This document shows positions 52,453-61,147 of a DNA stretch of 64,000 nt, piece by piece (positions within the stretch are counted from its first letter, which is position 1; every line of letters starts with the position of its first letter). The notes under the pieces were generated by a model, which was not told where the DNA came from, did not search any database, and was given only the letters and a program-made list of their open reading frames with translations. Position numbers and translations under genes: made by a program. Source of the stretch: ASMP01 sp964385425 (lineage in GTDB: Archaea; Nanobdellota; Nanobdellia; Pacearchaeales; GW2011-AR1); the NCBI GenBank assembly GCA_964385425.1, contig CAYLOQ010000001.1:124001-188000 (forward strand), written 5' to 3'.

Positions 52453-54161
52453 GATACCAAAAACTTGCGGATTTATATGAAGAATTATCCAGCACCACAA
52501 AACGTCTGGAGAAGATAGATATTCTCTCAAAATTTCTAAAACATCTTTCTGAAAAAGACAGAGATGTTCTTTACCTCTTGCTCGGAGACATCTATCCAGA
52601 GTATGACGAAAGGAGGATAGGCATTAGCAATCAGTTAGCGATAAAGGCAATTTCAAAAGCAACAGGAATAGATACAAAAAAGGTCGTGCATGAATGGAAG
52701 GTAATAGGAGATCTCGGAGAAGTTGCTGAAAAATTTACACATCACAAAAAACAAGCGACACTGCAGAGTCATATCCTCACGACAGAAAAAGTCTTGAAAA
52801 ACCTGAGAAAGCTTCCTGAATTAGAAGGGAAGGGGACAGTGGGTAAAAAACTCTCACTAATAACAGAACTTTTAACATCTGCGAGCCCTAAAGAAGCCAT
52901 ATATCTAGTAAGGACCCTTATCGGAGATCTCAGAATCGGAGTCAAGGAGAGCACTATCAGAGAATCATTAGCTGCTGCATTCTTCAAAAGAGATTCCAAA
53001 ACAGAAAGAGATATCCAAGATGCGATAGATAAATCAAACGATATTGCCGAAGTCTTTGACGCCGCGAGAAAAGGTAAACTGAAAGACCTAGAGAAAATTC
53101 ATTTACAGGTTGGAAAACCCATAAAAGTCATGCTGCCCCAAAAAATTAAAAATATAACAGAGGGTTTCAACGCTGTGGGAAAACCTTGTGCGATAGAATA
53201 CAAATACGACGGCTTCAGAATTCTTATCCATAAGAAAAACAAAGAGGTACTGTTATTCACCAGGAGCTTGGAAAACGTAACCAAACAATTTCCAGAAGTG
53301 GTGGACTACACAAACAAATATGTTAAGGGGGATTCCTTCATCCTGGACTGCGAGGCTGTGGGTTTTGACCGGAGAACCAAGGAATACAAACCATTCCAGA
53401 GCATCAGCCAGAGGATAAGGAGAAAATACCACATAGAAAAACTCCAGAAAGAGCTCCCTGTTGAGGTAAATGTGTTTGATATCCTCTACTATAACGGAAA
53501 ATCCTTTTTGAACGAGGCTTTTGAAAAAAGAACAGTCTTTGTAAGGAAGATAATAAAAAATCACCCCTATAAAATAATTCATTCAAAACAAATAATAACA
53601 GGAGACGAAAAAAGAGCGAAAGAGTTCTATAAAGAAGCACTCAAGGAGAATCAAGAAGGAATAATGATGAAGAATCTCAAAAGCAGGTACCAGCCAGGAA
53701 GAAGGGTGGGTCACATGTTAAAAATGAAACCAGAAGATAGGGATTTAGATTTGGTGATAACCGGTGCCGAGTTTGGAAAAGGGAGGCGTTCTGGTTGGCT
53801 CTCCAGCTTTATTTTATCCTGTAGAGATGCTGAAAAAAAGAAGTTCTTAGAGATTGGAAAAGTTGGAACAGGAATAAAAGAGAAGGAAGAGGTAGAAGGA
53901 GTATCTTTCGCAGAACTTACAAAAAAACTTTCTCCTTTAATCACAAAAGAAAAAGGGAAAAAAGTAGAAATAAGGCCAAAGGTTGTTGTTGCCGTTACAT
54001 ACCAAGAGATCCAGAAATCCCCAAATTATAATTCTGGATTTGCTTTAAGGTTCCCTAGGTTAACTGCGCTAAGACCAGATAAACCGTTGAGTGAGATAAC
54101 AACTCTGAAAGAGATAGAAAAAGATTTTAAGAACCAAAAAAGAAACTGGATGTATGGTTAA
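52449..54161 (+). CDS. lig: ATP-dependent DNA ligase
   Basis: Seals Okazaki fragments and repair nicks. 570 residues: N-terminal DNA-binding domain (about 1-220), nucleotidyltransferase core with motif I EYKYDGFRI near residue 250 (Lys is adenylated), motif III ILDCEAVGFD, motif IV EGIMMKNL, motif V LDLVITGAEFGKGRR and C-terminal OB fold. Size and order match archaeal ligase I. The start overlaps the preceding stop (ATGA). Confidence 0.95.
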   Translation: MRYQKLADLYEELSSTTKRLEKIDILSKFLKHLSEKDRDVLYLLLGDIYPEYDERRIGISNQLAIKAISKATGIDTKKVVHEWKVIGDLGEVAEKFTHHKKQATLQSHILTTEKVLKNLRKLPELEGKGTVGKKLSLITELLTSASPKEAIYLVRTLIGDLRIGVKESTIRESLAAAFFKRDSKTERDIQDAIDKSNDIAEVFDAARKGKLKDLEKIHLQVGKPIKVMLPQKIKNITEGFNAVGKPCAIEYKYDGFRILIHKKNKEVLLFTRSLENVTKQFPEVVDYTNKYVKGDSFILDCEAVGFDRRTKEYKPFQSISQRIRRKYHIEKLQKELPVEVNVFDILYYNGKSFLNEAFEKRTVFVRKIIKNHPYKIIHSKQIITGDEKRAKEFYKEALKENQEGIMMKNLKSRYQPGRRVGHMLKMKPEDRDLDLVITGAEFGKGRRSGWLSSFILSCRDAEKKKFLEIGKVGTGIKEKEEVEGVSFAELTKKLSPLITKEKGKKVEIRPKVVVAVTYQEIQKSPNYNSGFALRFPRLTALRPDKPLSEITTLKEIEKDFKNQKRNWMYG

Positions 54162-54186
54162 ACCCAATTCAAATCCCCCCCGAGCC

Positions 54187-54226
54187 CTTTATAAAGCTTT
54201 ATAAAGGTTTTTTTCCCTTTATAAAG
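54187..54226. promoter_or_regulatory. Three palindromic TATA elements upstream of TBP
   Basis: CTTTATAAAG, a perfect 10-base palindrome, occurs at 54187-54196, 54197-54206 (directly adjacent) and 54217-54226. All are upstream of the TBP gene that starts at 54273. Any one could serve as TATA box; together they could be a TBP-binding cluster for autoregulation. This is inference. Confidence 0.6.
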
Positions 54227-54229
54227 AAG

Positions 54230-54271
54230 ATGGCACGAAGCTGTAAACAGCTAAGTCATTTTATAGAATAA
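54230..54271 (+). promoter_or_regulatory. 13-codon upstream reading frame with 14-base dyad
   Basis: From the ATG at 54230, thirteen codons (MARSCKQLSHFIE) end with TAA one base before the TBP ATG. The perfect inverted repeat AGCTGT-AA-ACAGCT lies at 54239-54252, where transcription from the last TATA element is expected to begin. It may be a regulator site or a translated leader; neither has been shown. Confidence 0.4.
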
Positions 54272-54272
54272 A

Positions 54273-54833
54273 ATGCCTAAAGGAAAAAGTAATTATAAGA
54301 TACAAAACATTGTAGCAACTACTTCTCTCGAAAAACCTATTCCCCTAACAAAACTAGCAAGAACACAGCCAAATACAGAATACAATCCAGAAACTTTTCC
54401 TGGCCTAGTTCTGAGAATTAAAGAACCAAAATCAGCAGTCCTTGTTTTTTCTTCTGGGAACCTCGTCTGCACAGGAACAAAATCAGTGGCTCAGGTTAAA
54501 AAAGTAATCCAGGCTGTCATAAAGCAACTCAAAAAAATCAATGTGAACATTACTACAAAGCCAAAAATAACCGTTCAAAATATTGTTGCCTCAGGAACGA
54601 TCAATCTCAAACTAAATCTTAATTTCCTCGCCCTTGAAATGGAAAATACTGAATATGAACCAGAACAATTCCCTGGCCTGGTATATAAACTCATAGAACC
54701 AAATGCGACCTTCTTGCTATTCAGCAATGGAAAACTCGTCTGCACAGGAACAAAGAACAAACAGCAATTAGAATACAGCATGTCTCAGCTCTTGAAGAAT
54801 GTCAAAGCTGTTTTGAAGAATTATAAGAAGTGA
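54273..54833 (+). CDS. tbp: TATA-box binding protein (TBP)
   Basis: Core transcription factor that binds TATA boxes. 186 residues in two imperfect repeats: EYNPETFPGLVLRIKEPKSA with LVFSSGNLVCTGTKS (first), and EYEPEQFPGLVYKLIEPNAT with LLFSNGKLVCTGTKN (second). These give the saddle with DNA-intercalating Phe residues. A short basic N-terminal extension precedes. See the TATA cluster upstream. Confidence 0.96.
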   Translation: MPKGKSNYKIQNIVATTSLEKPIPLTKLARTQPNTEYNPETFPGLVLRIKEPKSAVLVFSSGNLVCTGTKSVAQVKKVIQAVIKQLKKINVNITTKPKITVQNIVASGTINLKLNLNFLALEMENTEYEPEQFPGLVYKLIEPNATFLLFSNGKLVCTGTKNKQQLEYSMSQLLKNVKAVLKNYKK

Positions 54834-54834
54834 T

Positions 54835-55596
54835 TTAATCTAACCAAATTTCCACAAGAGCTGCCTTTCCTTTTAATTTAGCTATTAATTTCTTACTTAT
54901 ATCTAACTCGCCATCCCAGATATCCATCACAAATTGACTCATCCCGGAGGCAAAATAAGTAGGATAAATACAAAGATCATAATGAATCTTGTTCAAATAA
55001 ATTCCTTGTAAAAGTGTAGGGAGTTCTCCAAGAATATATGTCGCAAGCTTATCTAATTTTCTTTGATTCTCAAGAATTTTTAATTTTCCCCTTTTTCTAA
55101 TATATTTTTTAACAAAAAACAAAATTCCCGATTTGAATTCGGGATTTTTTCTATAACTCTCTAAAAAATAATTATAAATGTCTTGATAATGTTTACTCTG
55201 TTTAATTTCACTCCACTTATAGATTTTAACTTTATTTTTATCCTTATTTGACAATCTATTAGTTGCTTTCTCAAAAATTTTCTTAAAATTTTCCCCTTCT
55301 TTCTCTGCTCTTTTTCTAGATTTACCAGAACTATAACTACTAAAAATTTCGTAATTGACTATATCTAGCTCATCTGCAATTATCACAGCAACTTTTTCTT
55401 TTGTATTTTTAACAGCCCATTTAAGATAATCATAAGCCATATTTTCGTCAAGTTTTTTATTACTAATACTAACTCCAATAAAGATATTATATTTCTTTTT
55501 TGATATTTGCTCAGAAGTAGCCCCAAAGAAGCGCATTTTTCTTTCTATTTCATAATCCCATTTAGGCAAAGTTATTGTCTTTCCTTTCATTTCCAT
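54835..55596 (-). CDS. tRNA-dependent cyclodipeptide synthase (CDPS)-like enzyme
   Basis: Uses two aminoacyl-tRNAs to make a cyclic dipeptide. The 253-residue protein aligns with AlbC-type CDPS in pattern: FIGVSISN places the nucleophile Ser at position 43 and Asn46; KSRKRAEKEGENFKKIFEK is the basic tRNA-contact helix; ATYILGELPTLL places Tyr187 and Glu191 with the same four-residue spacing as AlbC Tyr178/Glu182; CIYPT at 209-213 matches the Tyr-Pro of the XYP subgroup. No tailoring oxidase is adjacent. It converges on tbp. Product unknown; identification rests on pattern, not a search. Confidence 0.8.
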   Translation of the reverse strand: MEMKGKTITLPKWDYEIERKMRFFGATSEQISKKKYNIFIGVSISNKKLDENMAYDYLKWAVKNTKEKVAVIIADELDIVNYEIFSSYSSGKSRKRAEKEGENFKKIFEKATNRLSNKDKNKVKIYKWSEIKQSKHYQDIYNYFLESYRKNPEFKSGILFFVKKYIRKRGKLKILENQRKLDKLATYILGELPTLLQGIYLNKIHYDLCIYPTYFASGMSQFVMDIWDGELDISKKLIAKLKGKAALVEIWLD

Positions 55597-55718
55597 TAAA
55601 AGAAAATCTCTATTAAAAATCTTTTCAAACTTCCACCCCTCAAAAGTAATTCACAATTTTCTAAAACTACTAAAGAATATATATAAATCTATAAAAACTA
55701 TTGTCATTTTCCATAAGC

Positions 55719-57749
55719 ATGGTAGAACAGACACAAACGAGCAAGTCCAAAAATGACGAGATGATGATAGAAGCAAAGAGCTTTTTCGATTTTCATAAGA
55801 AAGAGCTAGGAGAATCCATACGTAAAGGGAAAAACATAATAGCGCTGGATTTTATGAAACTTACAGAATATTCCAATAAACTCTCTGATGAAGTAATTAC
55901 AAATCCTGAAGAGACCTTAAGAGTCATAGAACTGGCGGTTGAAGAATCTGGCCTAGTAAGTAACGTGAGAATAAGGCTAACAAATCTTCCACAAAGTCAG
56001 GAAATAAAAGTCAGGAATATTCGTTCTAGAAACCTAAATGAGATAACCATTATAGAAGGCATAGTCAGGCAAGCGAGTGATGTCAGACCTCAAGTAATAA
56101 ATGCAAAATTCGAGTGCCCTAGTTGTGGAACAGTAATCACTGTATTACAAATTGAAAAAAAATTCAGAGAGCCCACGAGGTGCTCTTGTGGAAGAAAAGG
56201 AGGTTTCAAATTGATAAGCAAGGAGATGGTAGATACCCAGAGACTCATAGTGGAAGAAGCTCCAGAATCTCTCTCTGGTGGAGAGCAGCCAAAGAGGATA
56301 AACGTATTTCTAAAAGAAGATCTAGTTGAGCCAAAAATGGAAGAAAAGACCACGCCTGGAAGCAGGGTCAAAGTTATTGGAATTTTGAAAGAGGTTCCTG
56401 TACCACTCAACTCTGGAGGGCTTTCAACCAGATTCGAGCTAGCCATAGAGGTTAATAATCTGATACCAATGGAAGAAACTTTTGAAGAATTGGATATAAG
56501 TGAAGAAGACGAGAGACAAATCCTTGAACTGTCCCAGGATCCAGATATATTTGAGAAACTAAAGAAGAGCATCATTCCTAGTGTGTGGGGATATGACGAA
56601 ATAAAGAGGACCCTTGTCTTACAATTGTTTGGTGGAGTAGCAAAGATGCACGCAGACGGACAGAGGAGCAGGGGAGATTTACATATTTTACTGATAGGAG
56701 ATCCAGGGGTAGCAAAATCAGCGACCCTTGGTTTCATGGCAAGAATTTCTCCAAAAGGAAGATACGTGGTAGGAAAATCAGCGTCGGGGGCCGGCTTAAC
56801 TGCCACTGTTGTAAAAGACGAGTATTTGCGTGGCTGGTCTCTGGAAGCTGGTGCAATGGTTCTTGCAAACAAAGGACTCGTCTGCATAGACGAGTTAGAG
56901 AAAATGGATCCAAACGACAGGAGTGCCATGCACGAGGCAATGGAGCAACAGACAATAACCATTAGCAAGGCCACTGTTCAGGCAACCCTGCGTGCAGAAA
57001 CATCTGTTCTGGCTGCTGCAAATCCAAAATTTGGCCGCTTTGATCCCTACCAATCTATAGCTCAACAGATAGATTTACCTCCAACGCTAATCAACAGATT
57101 TGATGTTATTTTCCCATTGAGAGACATCCCCAACAGAGAAAAAGACGAACTTATCGCAATCCATGTACTCTATGAACATCAGAAAGAAGGAGAAAAAATG
57201 TTAATTCCTAAAGAACTCTTTAGAAAATACATAGCTTATGCAAAACAAAGAATAAAGCCCATCTTGACTGACGAGGCAGTAGAAGAGATAAAAAAATTCT
57301 ACGTGGATTTGAGAAACATGCCTGTCTCCTCAGAGAGTGTTATGAGGCCAATCCCAATCTCTGCCAGGCAACTGCAAGCCTTGATAAGAATGTCAGAAGC
57401 TTCTGCAAAAATGAGGCTCAGTGAAAGAGTAACAGAAGACGATGCGAAAAGAGCTATAAATATCATGAAGTATTATCTCATGCAGGTCGGTTATGACTAC
57501 GAGTCAAAGACGTTTGATATAGACAAAGGAACAGGAGGGATGCCTTCTTCCCAGAGAAACAAAGTCTTTTTAGTCAGAGACACAATAACCCAACTAGAGA
57601 GTCGTTTAGGTAAAATGATTCCAATAGAAGAGATAGAAAAAGAATTGGAAGGGAATCTAACAAAGGATGAGATTGAAGAGGCAATAACCAAGCTAGATAT
57701 CAGCGGAGTAATCTTCAAGCCGAGAAGGGGTTATGTGGGAAGGACTTGA
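55719..57749 (+). CDS. mcm: MCM replicative DNA helicase
   Basis: Hexameric replication helicase. 676 residues: N-terminal domain with OB fold and zinc site (CPSCG and CSCG), then the AAA+ core with Walker A GDPGVAKSATLGF near residue 327, Walker B VCIDELEKM, sensor 1 AAANPKFG, Arg finger LINRFD; C-terminal winged helix ending VGRT. Start at MVEQTQTSK (55719): TATATATAAAT about 30-40 bases upstream. Neighbouring ligase, TBP and RPA form a replication-transcription cluster. Confidence 0.96.
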   Translation: MVEQTQTSKSKNDEMMIEAKSFFDFHKKELGESIRKGKNIIALDFMKLTEYSNKLSDEVITNPEETLRVIELAVEESGLVSNVRIRLTNLPQSQEIKVRNIRSRNLNEITIIEGIVRQASDVRPQVINAKFECPSCGTVITVLQIEKKFREPTRCSCGRKGGFKLISKEMVDTQRLIVEEAPESLSGGEQPKRINVFLKEDLVEPKMEEKTTPGSRVKVIGILKEVPVPLNSGGLSTRFELAIEVNNLIPMEETFEELDISEEDERQILELSQDPDIFEKLKKSIIPSVWGYDEIKRTLVLQLFGGVAKMHADGQRSRGDLHILLIGDPGVAKSATLGFMARISPKGRYVVGKSASGAGLTATVVKDEYLRGWSLEAGAMVLANKGLVCIDELEKMDPNDRSAMHEAMEQQTITISKATVQATLRAETSVLAAANPKFGRFDPYQSIAQQIDLPPTLINRFDVIFPLRDIPNREKDELIAIHVLYEHQKEGEKMLIPKELFRKYIAYAKQRIKPILTDEAVEEIKKFYVDLRNMPVSSESVMRPIPISARQLQALIRMSEASAKMRLSERVTEDDAKRAINIMKYYLMQVGYDYESKTFDIDKGTGGMPSSQRNKVFLVRDTITQLESRLGKMIPIEEIEKELEGNLTKDEIEEAITKLDISGVIFKPRRGYVGRT

Positions 57750-57815
57750 TTAAAATTATAAATTCCTATCCTAACATTAAAAAAGATTTATATATTTCTA
57801 AAAAAATATTCTCCT

Positions 57816-58232
57816 ATGGATATCTTTGAAAAAAAATATAAGGTAAAAGAAGATGCAAAAACAAGAGCATTTCATCTAAGCAGAAGAATGTTTTATATTT
57901 ATCAAAATAAATTATTTGTTGCTGAATCAGATTTGCCATATTCTCACGCTGTTTGGTTTGAAAAAAAAGGGTTGATTTCAAGAAAAAAAGATAAATTAAT
58001 AGATGAAATAATTAGGGGAATTATTGATGGTGATGGAAATATTTATTTCTATGTTGGATATGATTTTGAAATAAACAAAGAAATAGAATCTCTCTTTTTT
58101 TCTCATCTGAAGGAATTAACTGAGAAATTGAAATTGAAATTTAACGCTAAAATTTTTGGAGGATTGATTAAACAAAAAGTTGGAAAATGGCCTCCAAGAA
58201 GAGCATATGGTAAAATAAAAGATAATTTGTAA
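57816..58232 (+). CDS. Conserved hypothetical protein
   Basis: A 138-residue protein with blocks RAFHLSRRMFYIYQNKLFVAE, LPYSHAVWFEKKG and RGIIDGDGNIYFYVGYDFEI. The last resembles a single LAGLIDADG helix, but no second motif is visible, so I do not call an endonuclease. I recall similar short proteins in other DPANN genomes. TTTATATATT about 20-30 bases upstream acts as promoter. Function unknown. Confidence 0.55.
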   Translation: MDIFEKKYKVKEDAKTRAFHLSRRMFYIYQNKLFVAESDLPYSHAVWFEKKGLISRKKDKLIDEIIRGIIDGDGNIYFYVGYDFEINKEIESLFFSHLKELTEKLKLKFNAKIFGGLIKQKVGKWPPRRAYGKIKDNL

Positions 58233-58314
58233 TTATTCCTTGTTTGGGGTGGTGCCTTATTCCTATCTCAAAAACCCCACAAATCTTTAAAAACAACTCC
58301 TTGTTTTTACAAAC

Positions 58315-58944
58315 ATGCCAGAGGAACAACAATTCAAGAGAAACACAGCCTATAAATTCAGGATCGGAGATCTCTTGTTCGGAAAGCCGATAATGAATGA
58401 AGAAAAATTTTCTTTTCTAGAGTTGGGAGATAAAAAAATTGTAAGGGTAAATTTGGTGGGAAACATCGTAGATAAATATGAAAGTGGGGAAGAAAGAAAG
58501 TACCTTTCTCTAACCCTGGATGATGGATCTGGTCAGATAAAATTAAAGTCTTTTTCAGAAAATGTAGATAAATTTAAAGACATCCACCAAGGTCAGACAG
58601 TCGCAGTCATCGGGGTTTTGCGACATTGGAACGATGAAACATATGTTTCACCAGAAATAATAAAGGAACTAGACCCAAAATATTTATTGGTAAGAAAATT
58701 GGAAACAGAAAAAGACAAGATTCTCAATTCTGCCCCTGTTAAAAAAGAACAGATCGTTGCAATAAAAGATAAAATATTAGGTATGATAAAAGATTCTGAA
58801 GATGATGGTGGAATAGATACAGATAAGATAATTACAAATCTACAAAATATTTCTCCTGAAATAATTAATCAGGAAATTAAAAAGCTTTTAGAAGAAGGTA
58901 TTATCTTTGAACCGAGACCTGGAAAAGTCAGGTATTTGGGTTAG
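58315..58944 (+). CDS. Single-stranded DNA-binding protein, RPA32-like
   Basis: A 209-residue protein: an OB fold (KIVRVNLVGNIVDKYESG, SLTLDDGSGQIKLKSF, GQTVAVIGVLRHWNDETYVS) followed by a C-terminal winged helix (EIINQEIKKLLEEGIIFEP). This is the RPA2/RPA32 order. It would bind single-stranded DNA with a larger partner during replication or repair. The next gene starts 2 bases after its stop. Confidence 0.85.
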   Translation: MPEEQQFKRNTAYKFRIGDLLFGKPIMNEEKFSFLELGDKKIVRVNLVGNIVDKYESGEERKYLSLTLDDGSGQIKLKSFSENVDKFKDIHQGQTVAVIGVLRHWNDETYVSPEIIKELDPKYLLVRKLETEKDKILNSAPVKKEQIVAIKDKILGMIKDSEDDGGIDTDKIITNLQNISPEIINQEIKKLLEEGIIFEPRPGKVRYLG

Positions 58945-58945
58945 A

Positions 58946-59266
58946 ATGGAACCAGAAATTCCAAAATTTATAAAATTAAGAGGATGTATAAACTGTGATA
59001 TTTCTAAACAACACAAAAAGAATACAGGAAGTGATTATGGATTTGATCATGAATTAGTTGCAGGGTGTTTATTATTAGGTTGTATTAATCATGGTTATGG
59101 ACTTTACAAACCTTTTCTTGATCCAGAAGAAGTTCTAACAAAAGCAAGAGAAACTGGTAACTCACAATTTATTGAAAATGCTAAAAGATACCTATTAGCT
59201 ATAGAAAAAAGATTTGGAGAATTTTATAGAAGAATGAAAATAGATCTTACTAGTTTTTTAGATTAA
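58946..59266 (+). CDS. Hypothetical Cys/His-containing protein
   Basis: From MEPEIPKFIK at 58946 it has 106 residues; this ATG lies right after the RPA stop, so translation is probably coupled. CINCDIS, CLLLGCINHG provide three or four Cys and a His, possibly a metal site. No family recognised. The position suggests a partner of RPA. Confidence 0.5.
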   Translation: MEPEIPKFIKLRGCINCDISKQHKKNTGSDYGFDHELVAGCLLLGCINHGYGLYKPFLDPEEVLTKARETGNSQFIENAKRYLLAIEKRFGEFYRRMKIDLTSFLD

Positions 59267-59812
59267 CTATTTCCTCTTCTTTTTCCCTTTCTCAAACTTC
59301 TTATTAAAGTAATACGCAACCCAGATCACAATCACAAGTCCTATGAGAGAAAGGATGAACTTTAAGAAGTCATCTGCAAACCTCCAAAAGCTTCCAACAC
59401 CCCACAAAACTACTCCAACACCTCCACCCATCAAACCAGCACCCACAGCCTCTAATCCAAAAACCAGAGCACCTAGAGCAATAATTGCAATCCCTATAGG
59501 AAGAGTTATAAGAAATAATGTCCTTGAATATGATTCTCTAGCGTCTTCAAGTTTATTTCTGCATGTAAAATCTCTGTCACAGAAACCTTCTATACCATCT
59601 ACAACACCTACAGACCTAGGACCTGTAAAAGAATTCCATTGACCCCCTATAGCTTCACACTGCTCAGAACTATTTATTATTTCGGCTGTCTTGAATTCCC
59701 CACAAAAATCTTCATATTTAGGGGAATCATGAAATATATTTATTCCTGTAACTGCAACAGAAATGGTTAAAATAATTATTGCTATTCCAATAATAATGTT
59801 CTTTAAACCCAT
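59267..59812 (-). CDS. Membrane protein with Cys-containing external loop
   Basis: A 181-residue protein: one N-terminal membrane segment (about 5-24), an extracytoplasmic stretch of about 70 residues with four Cys (FCGEF, QCEAIGG, FCDRDFTCR) likely in disulfides, then three membrane segments and a Lys-rich end. It converges on the preceding gene. Function unknown. Confidence 0.6.
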   Translation of the reverse strand: MGLKNIIIGIAIIILTISVAVTGINIFHDSPKYEDFCGEFKTAEIINSSEQCEAIGGQWNSFTGPRSVGVVDGIEGFCDRDFTCRNKLEDARESYSRTLFLITLPIGIAIIALGALVFGLEAVGAGLMGGGVGVVLWGVGSFWRFADDFLKFILSLIGLVIVIWVAYYFNKKFEKGKKKRK

Positions 59813-59850
59813 AATCCATAAAGATATAAAAGATTTATAAAGCTTATTAA

Positions 59851-60591
59851 TTAAGAGAATTTTGTCTTATGGGCATTCCATAATAATTCAAAATTAATTT
59901 TCTGGGTTTCATAAAATTCTTCATTGTCTATAACAATCGCATAATATGGTTCTTTAGAAAGCATTAAAATAGCTACCTTAGTATTGTAAATAAAAATGTT
60001 TGATTTAAAGGCAAATTTATCCGGAACAAATACGAATTTACGGAGTTCTTTTTTCTGACTCCTTATGAGTTTATTATGTATATCTTCTTTCTTTCCAATA
60101 ATTCTAATTGGAATTTTCTTTCCAACTCTTTTAACAATAAACAGGGGGAATACAAAAGGTAGTGCATTCGTCAAAGAACTAATGTCCCCATAATGTAAAA
60201 TTTCTTGCTTCGCTTCCAAAACATCTTCTAAAACAGATCGAATGCCTTTTACACCCTCAAAAATGGTTGCTTTTGGTTTTTCTCTGATAGTTCCAATTAA
60301 TGAATTAATTTGTGGTAAAACAGTTTCAAGTCTTTTCTTCTTATCTTCCAGTTGTTGAATGATCACCTTCGGATGATTTGCTTGGAAATAGGTAATTGAC
60401 TTTTTTGTAACGGAACCAACCAATCCCTTGTTCAATAAACGATCTAAAATATGATACACCGTTGTTCTTGGAATTTCAGAGATCCTAGCTATTTCTTGGG
60501 CAGTAGATTCTCCTTTTTTTAAGAGATTTATGTAAACACTAACTTCTGCTTCTCTCAAGTCAAATTCTCTCAAAATTTCCTTATAGTCCAT
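59851..60591 (-). CDS. TrmB-family transcription regulator
   Basis: A 246-residue regulator. The N-terminal winged helix is FDLREAEVSVYINLLKKGES then AQEIARISEIPRTTVYHILD, typical of TrmB; a coiled linker and a C-terminal ligand-binding domain follow (KATIFEGVKGIRSVLEDVL). Sugar sensing is the known TrmB role but this subgroup lacks a clear binding signature. It is divergent from the 60686 gene, with about 95 bases between. Confidence 0.85.
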   Translation of the reverse strand: MDYKEILREFDLREAEVSVYINLLKKGESTAQEIARISEIPRTTVYHILDRLLNKGLVGSVTKKSITYFQANHPKVIIQQLEDKKKRLETVLPQINSLIGTIREKPKATIFEGVKGIRSVLEDVLEAKQEILHYGDISSLTNALPFVFPLFIVKRVGKKIPIRIIGKKEDIHNKLIRSQKKELRKFVFVPDKFAFKSNIFIYNTKVAILMLSKEPYYAIVIDNEEFYETQKINFELLWNAHKTKFS

Positions 60592-60685
60592 AAAAAGTAA
60601 AGGGGTTCTAGTAGTTTATAATTCTTTCTTTTGTTGACCTTTTTGGACAACAATATATTAAAAACTATCTGAAAGAAGAGGATTT

Positions 60686-61039
60686 ATGGAAACAGGTTAT
60701 TGTTTATTTATTGACAGGAGATTTGGAAACGGAGAGGACTTTACAGACTTACCTTTCGGGGATCAAACTAAATTACAAACAGTAGCAGAAGCAGCATTGA
60801 GAATACCTTATGTAACTGCAGTAAGATTACATAGGAAAGACGGTGAAATGCAGGGAGGCCACCCTAGGTGGGAATTTCCCCCTTATTTTGAAAGAGAGAA
60901 TTCCGATGTAAAAGAATCCTACACAACTGAAGATAAATTTAGAAAAGACTTGAGATTTCATTTAGGAGATAATCAACTTTTTGATAGTTTGTATGAGAAT
61001 AAGGAAGCATGGGTATCATTTCTTGAGTCCCTAACATGA
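60686..61039 (+). CDS. Hypothetical protein
   Basis: A 117-residue soluble protein with mixed alpha/beta pattern and many aromatic residues (HPRWEFPPYFEREN). ATATATT- and TTAAAAACT-type AT-rich sequence precedes it by about 30 bases. No family recognised. It may be controlled by the divergent TrmB-type regulator. Confidence 0.5.
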   Translation: METGYCLFIDRRFGNGEDFTDLPFGDQTKLQTVAEAALRIPYVTAVRLHRKDGEMQGGHPRWEFPPYFERENSDVKESYTTEDKFRKDLRFHLGDNQLFDSLYENKEAWVSFLESLT

Positions 61040-61096
61040 ACTAAGATGTCAAATGAGTAAAAAGATTTGTGTTAATTATGAAAAAGTTAAAGATTA

Positions 61097-61111
61097 TGTC
61101 CTTTAAGGACA
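61097..61111. promoter_or_regulatory. 15-base perfect dyad upstream of aIF2-beta
   Basis: TGTCCTT-T-AAGGACA is a perfect inverted repeat with 7-base arms. It lies about 10 bases upstream of the TATA-like ACTTATAAACT of the aIF2-beta gene, where a factor could bind beside the B-recognition element. Confidence 0.45.
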
Positions 61112-61147
61112 CTAAAAACTTATAAACTCTTTCTTTAAAGTTATATC

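Noticed and set aside
56090..56974. 294-codon minus-strand frame inside mcm
   Set aside because: Fully covered by the strongly supported MCM gene; the translation has no coherent domains.
57816..58232. Possible third LAGLIDADG endonuclease
   Set aside because: Only one weak motif (RGIIDGDGNI) is present and no second helix; the rest looks like a different conserved family.
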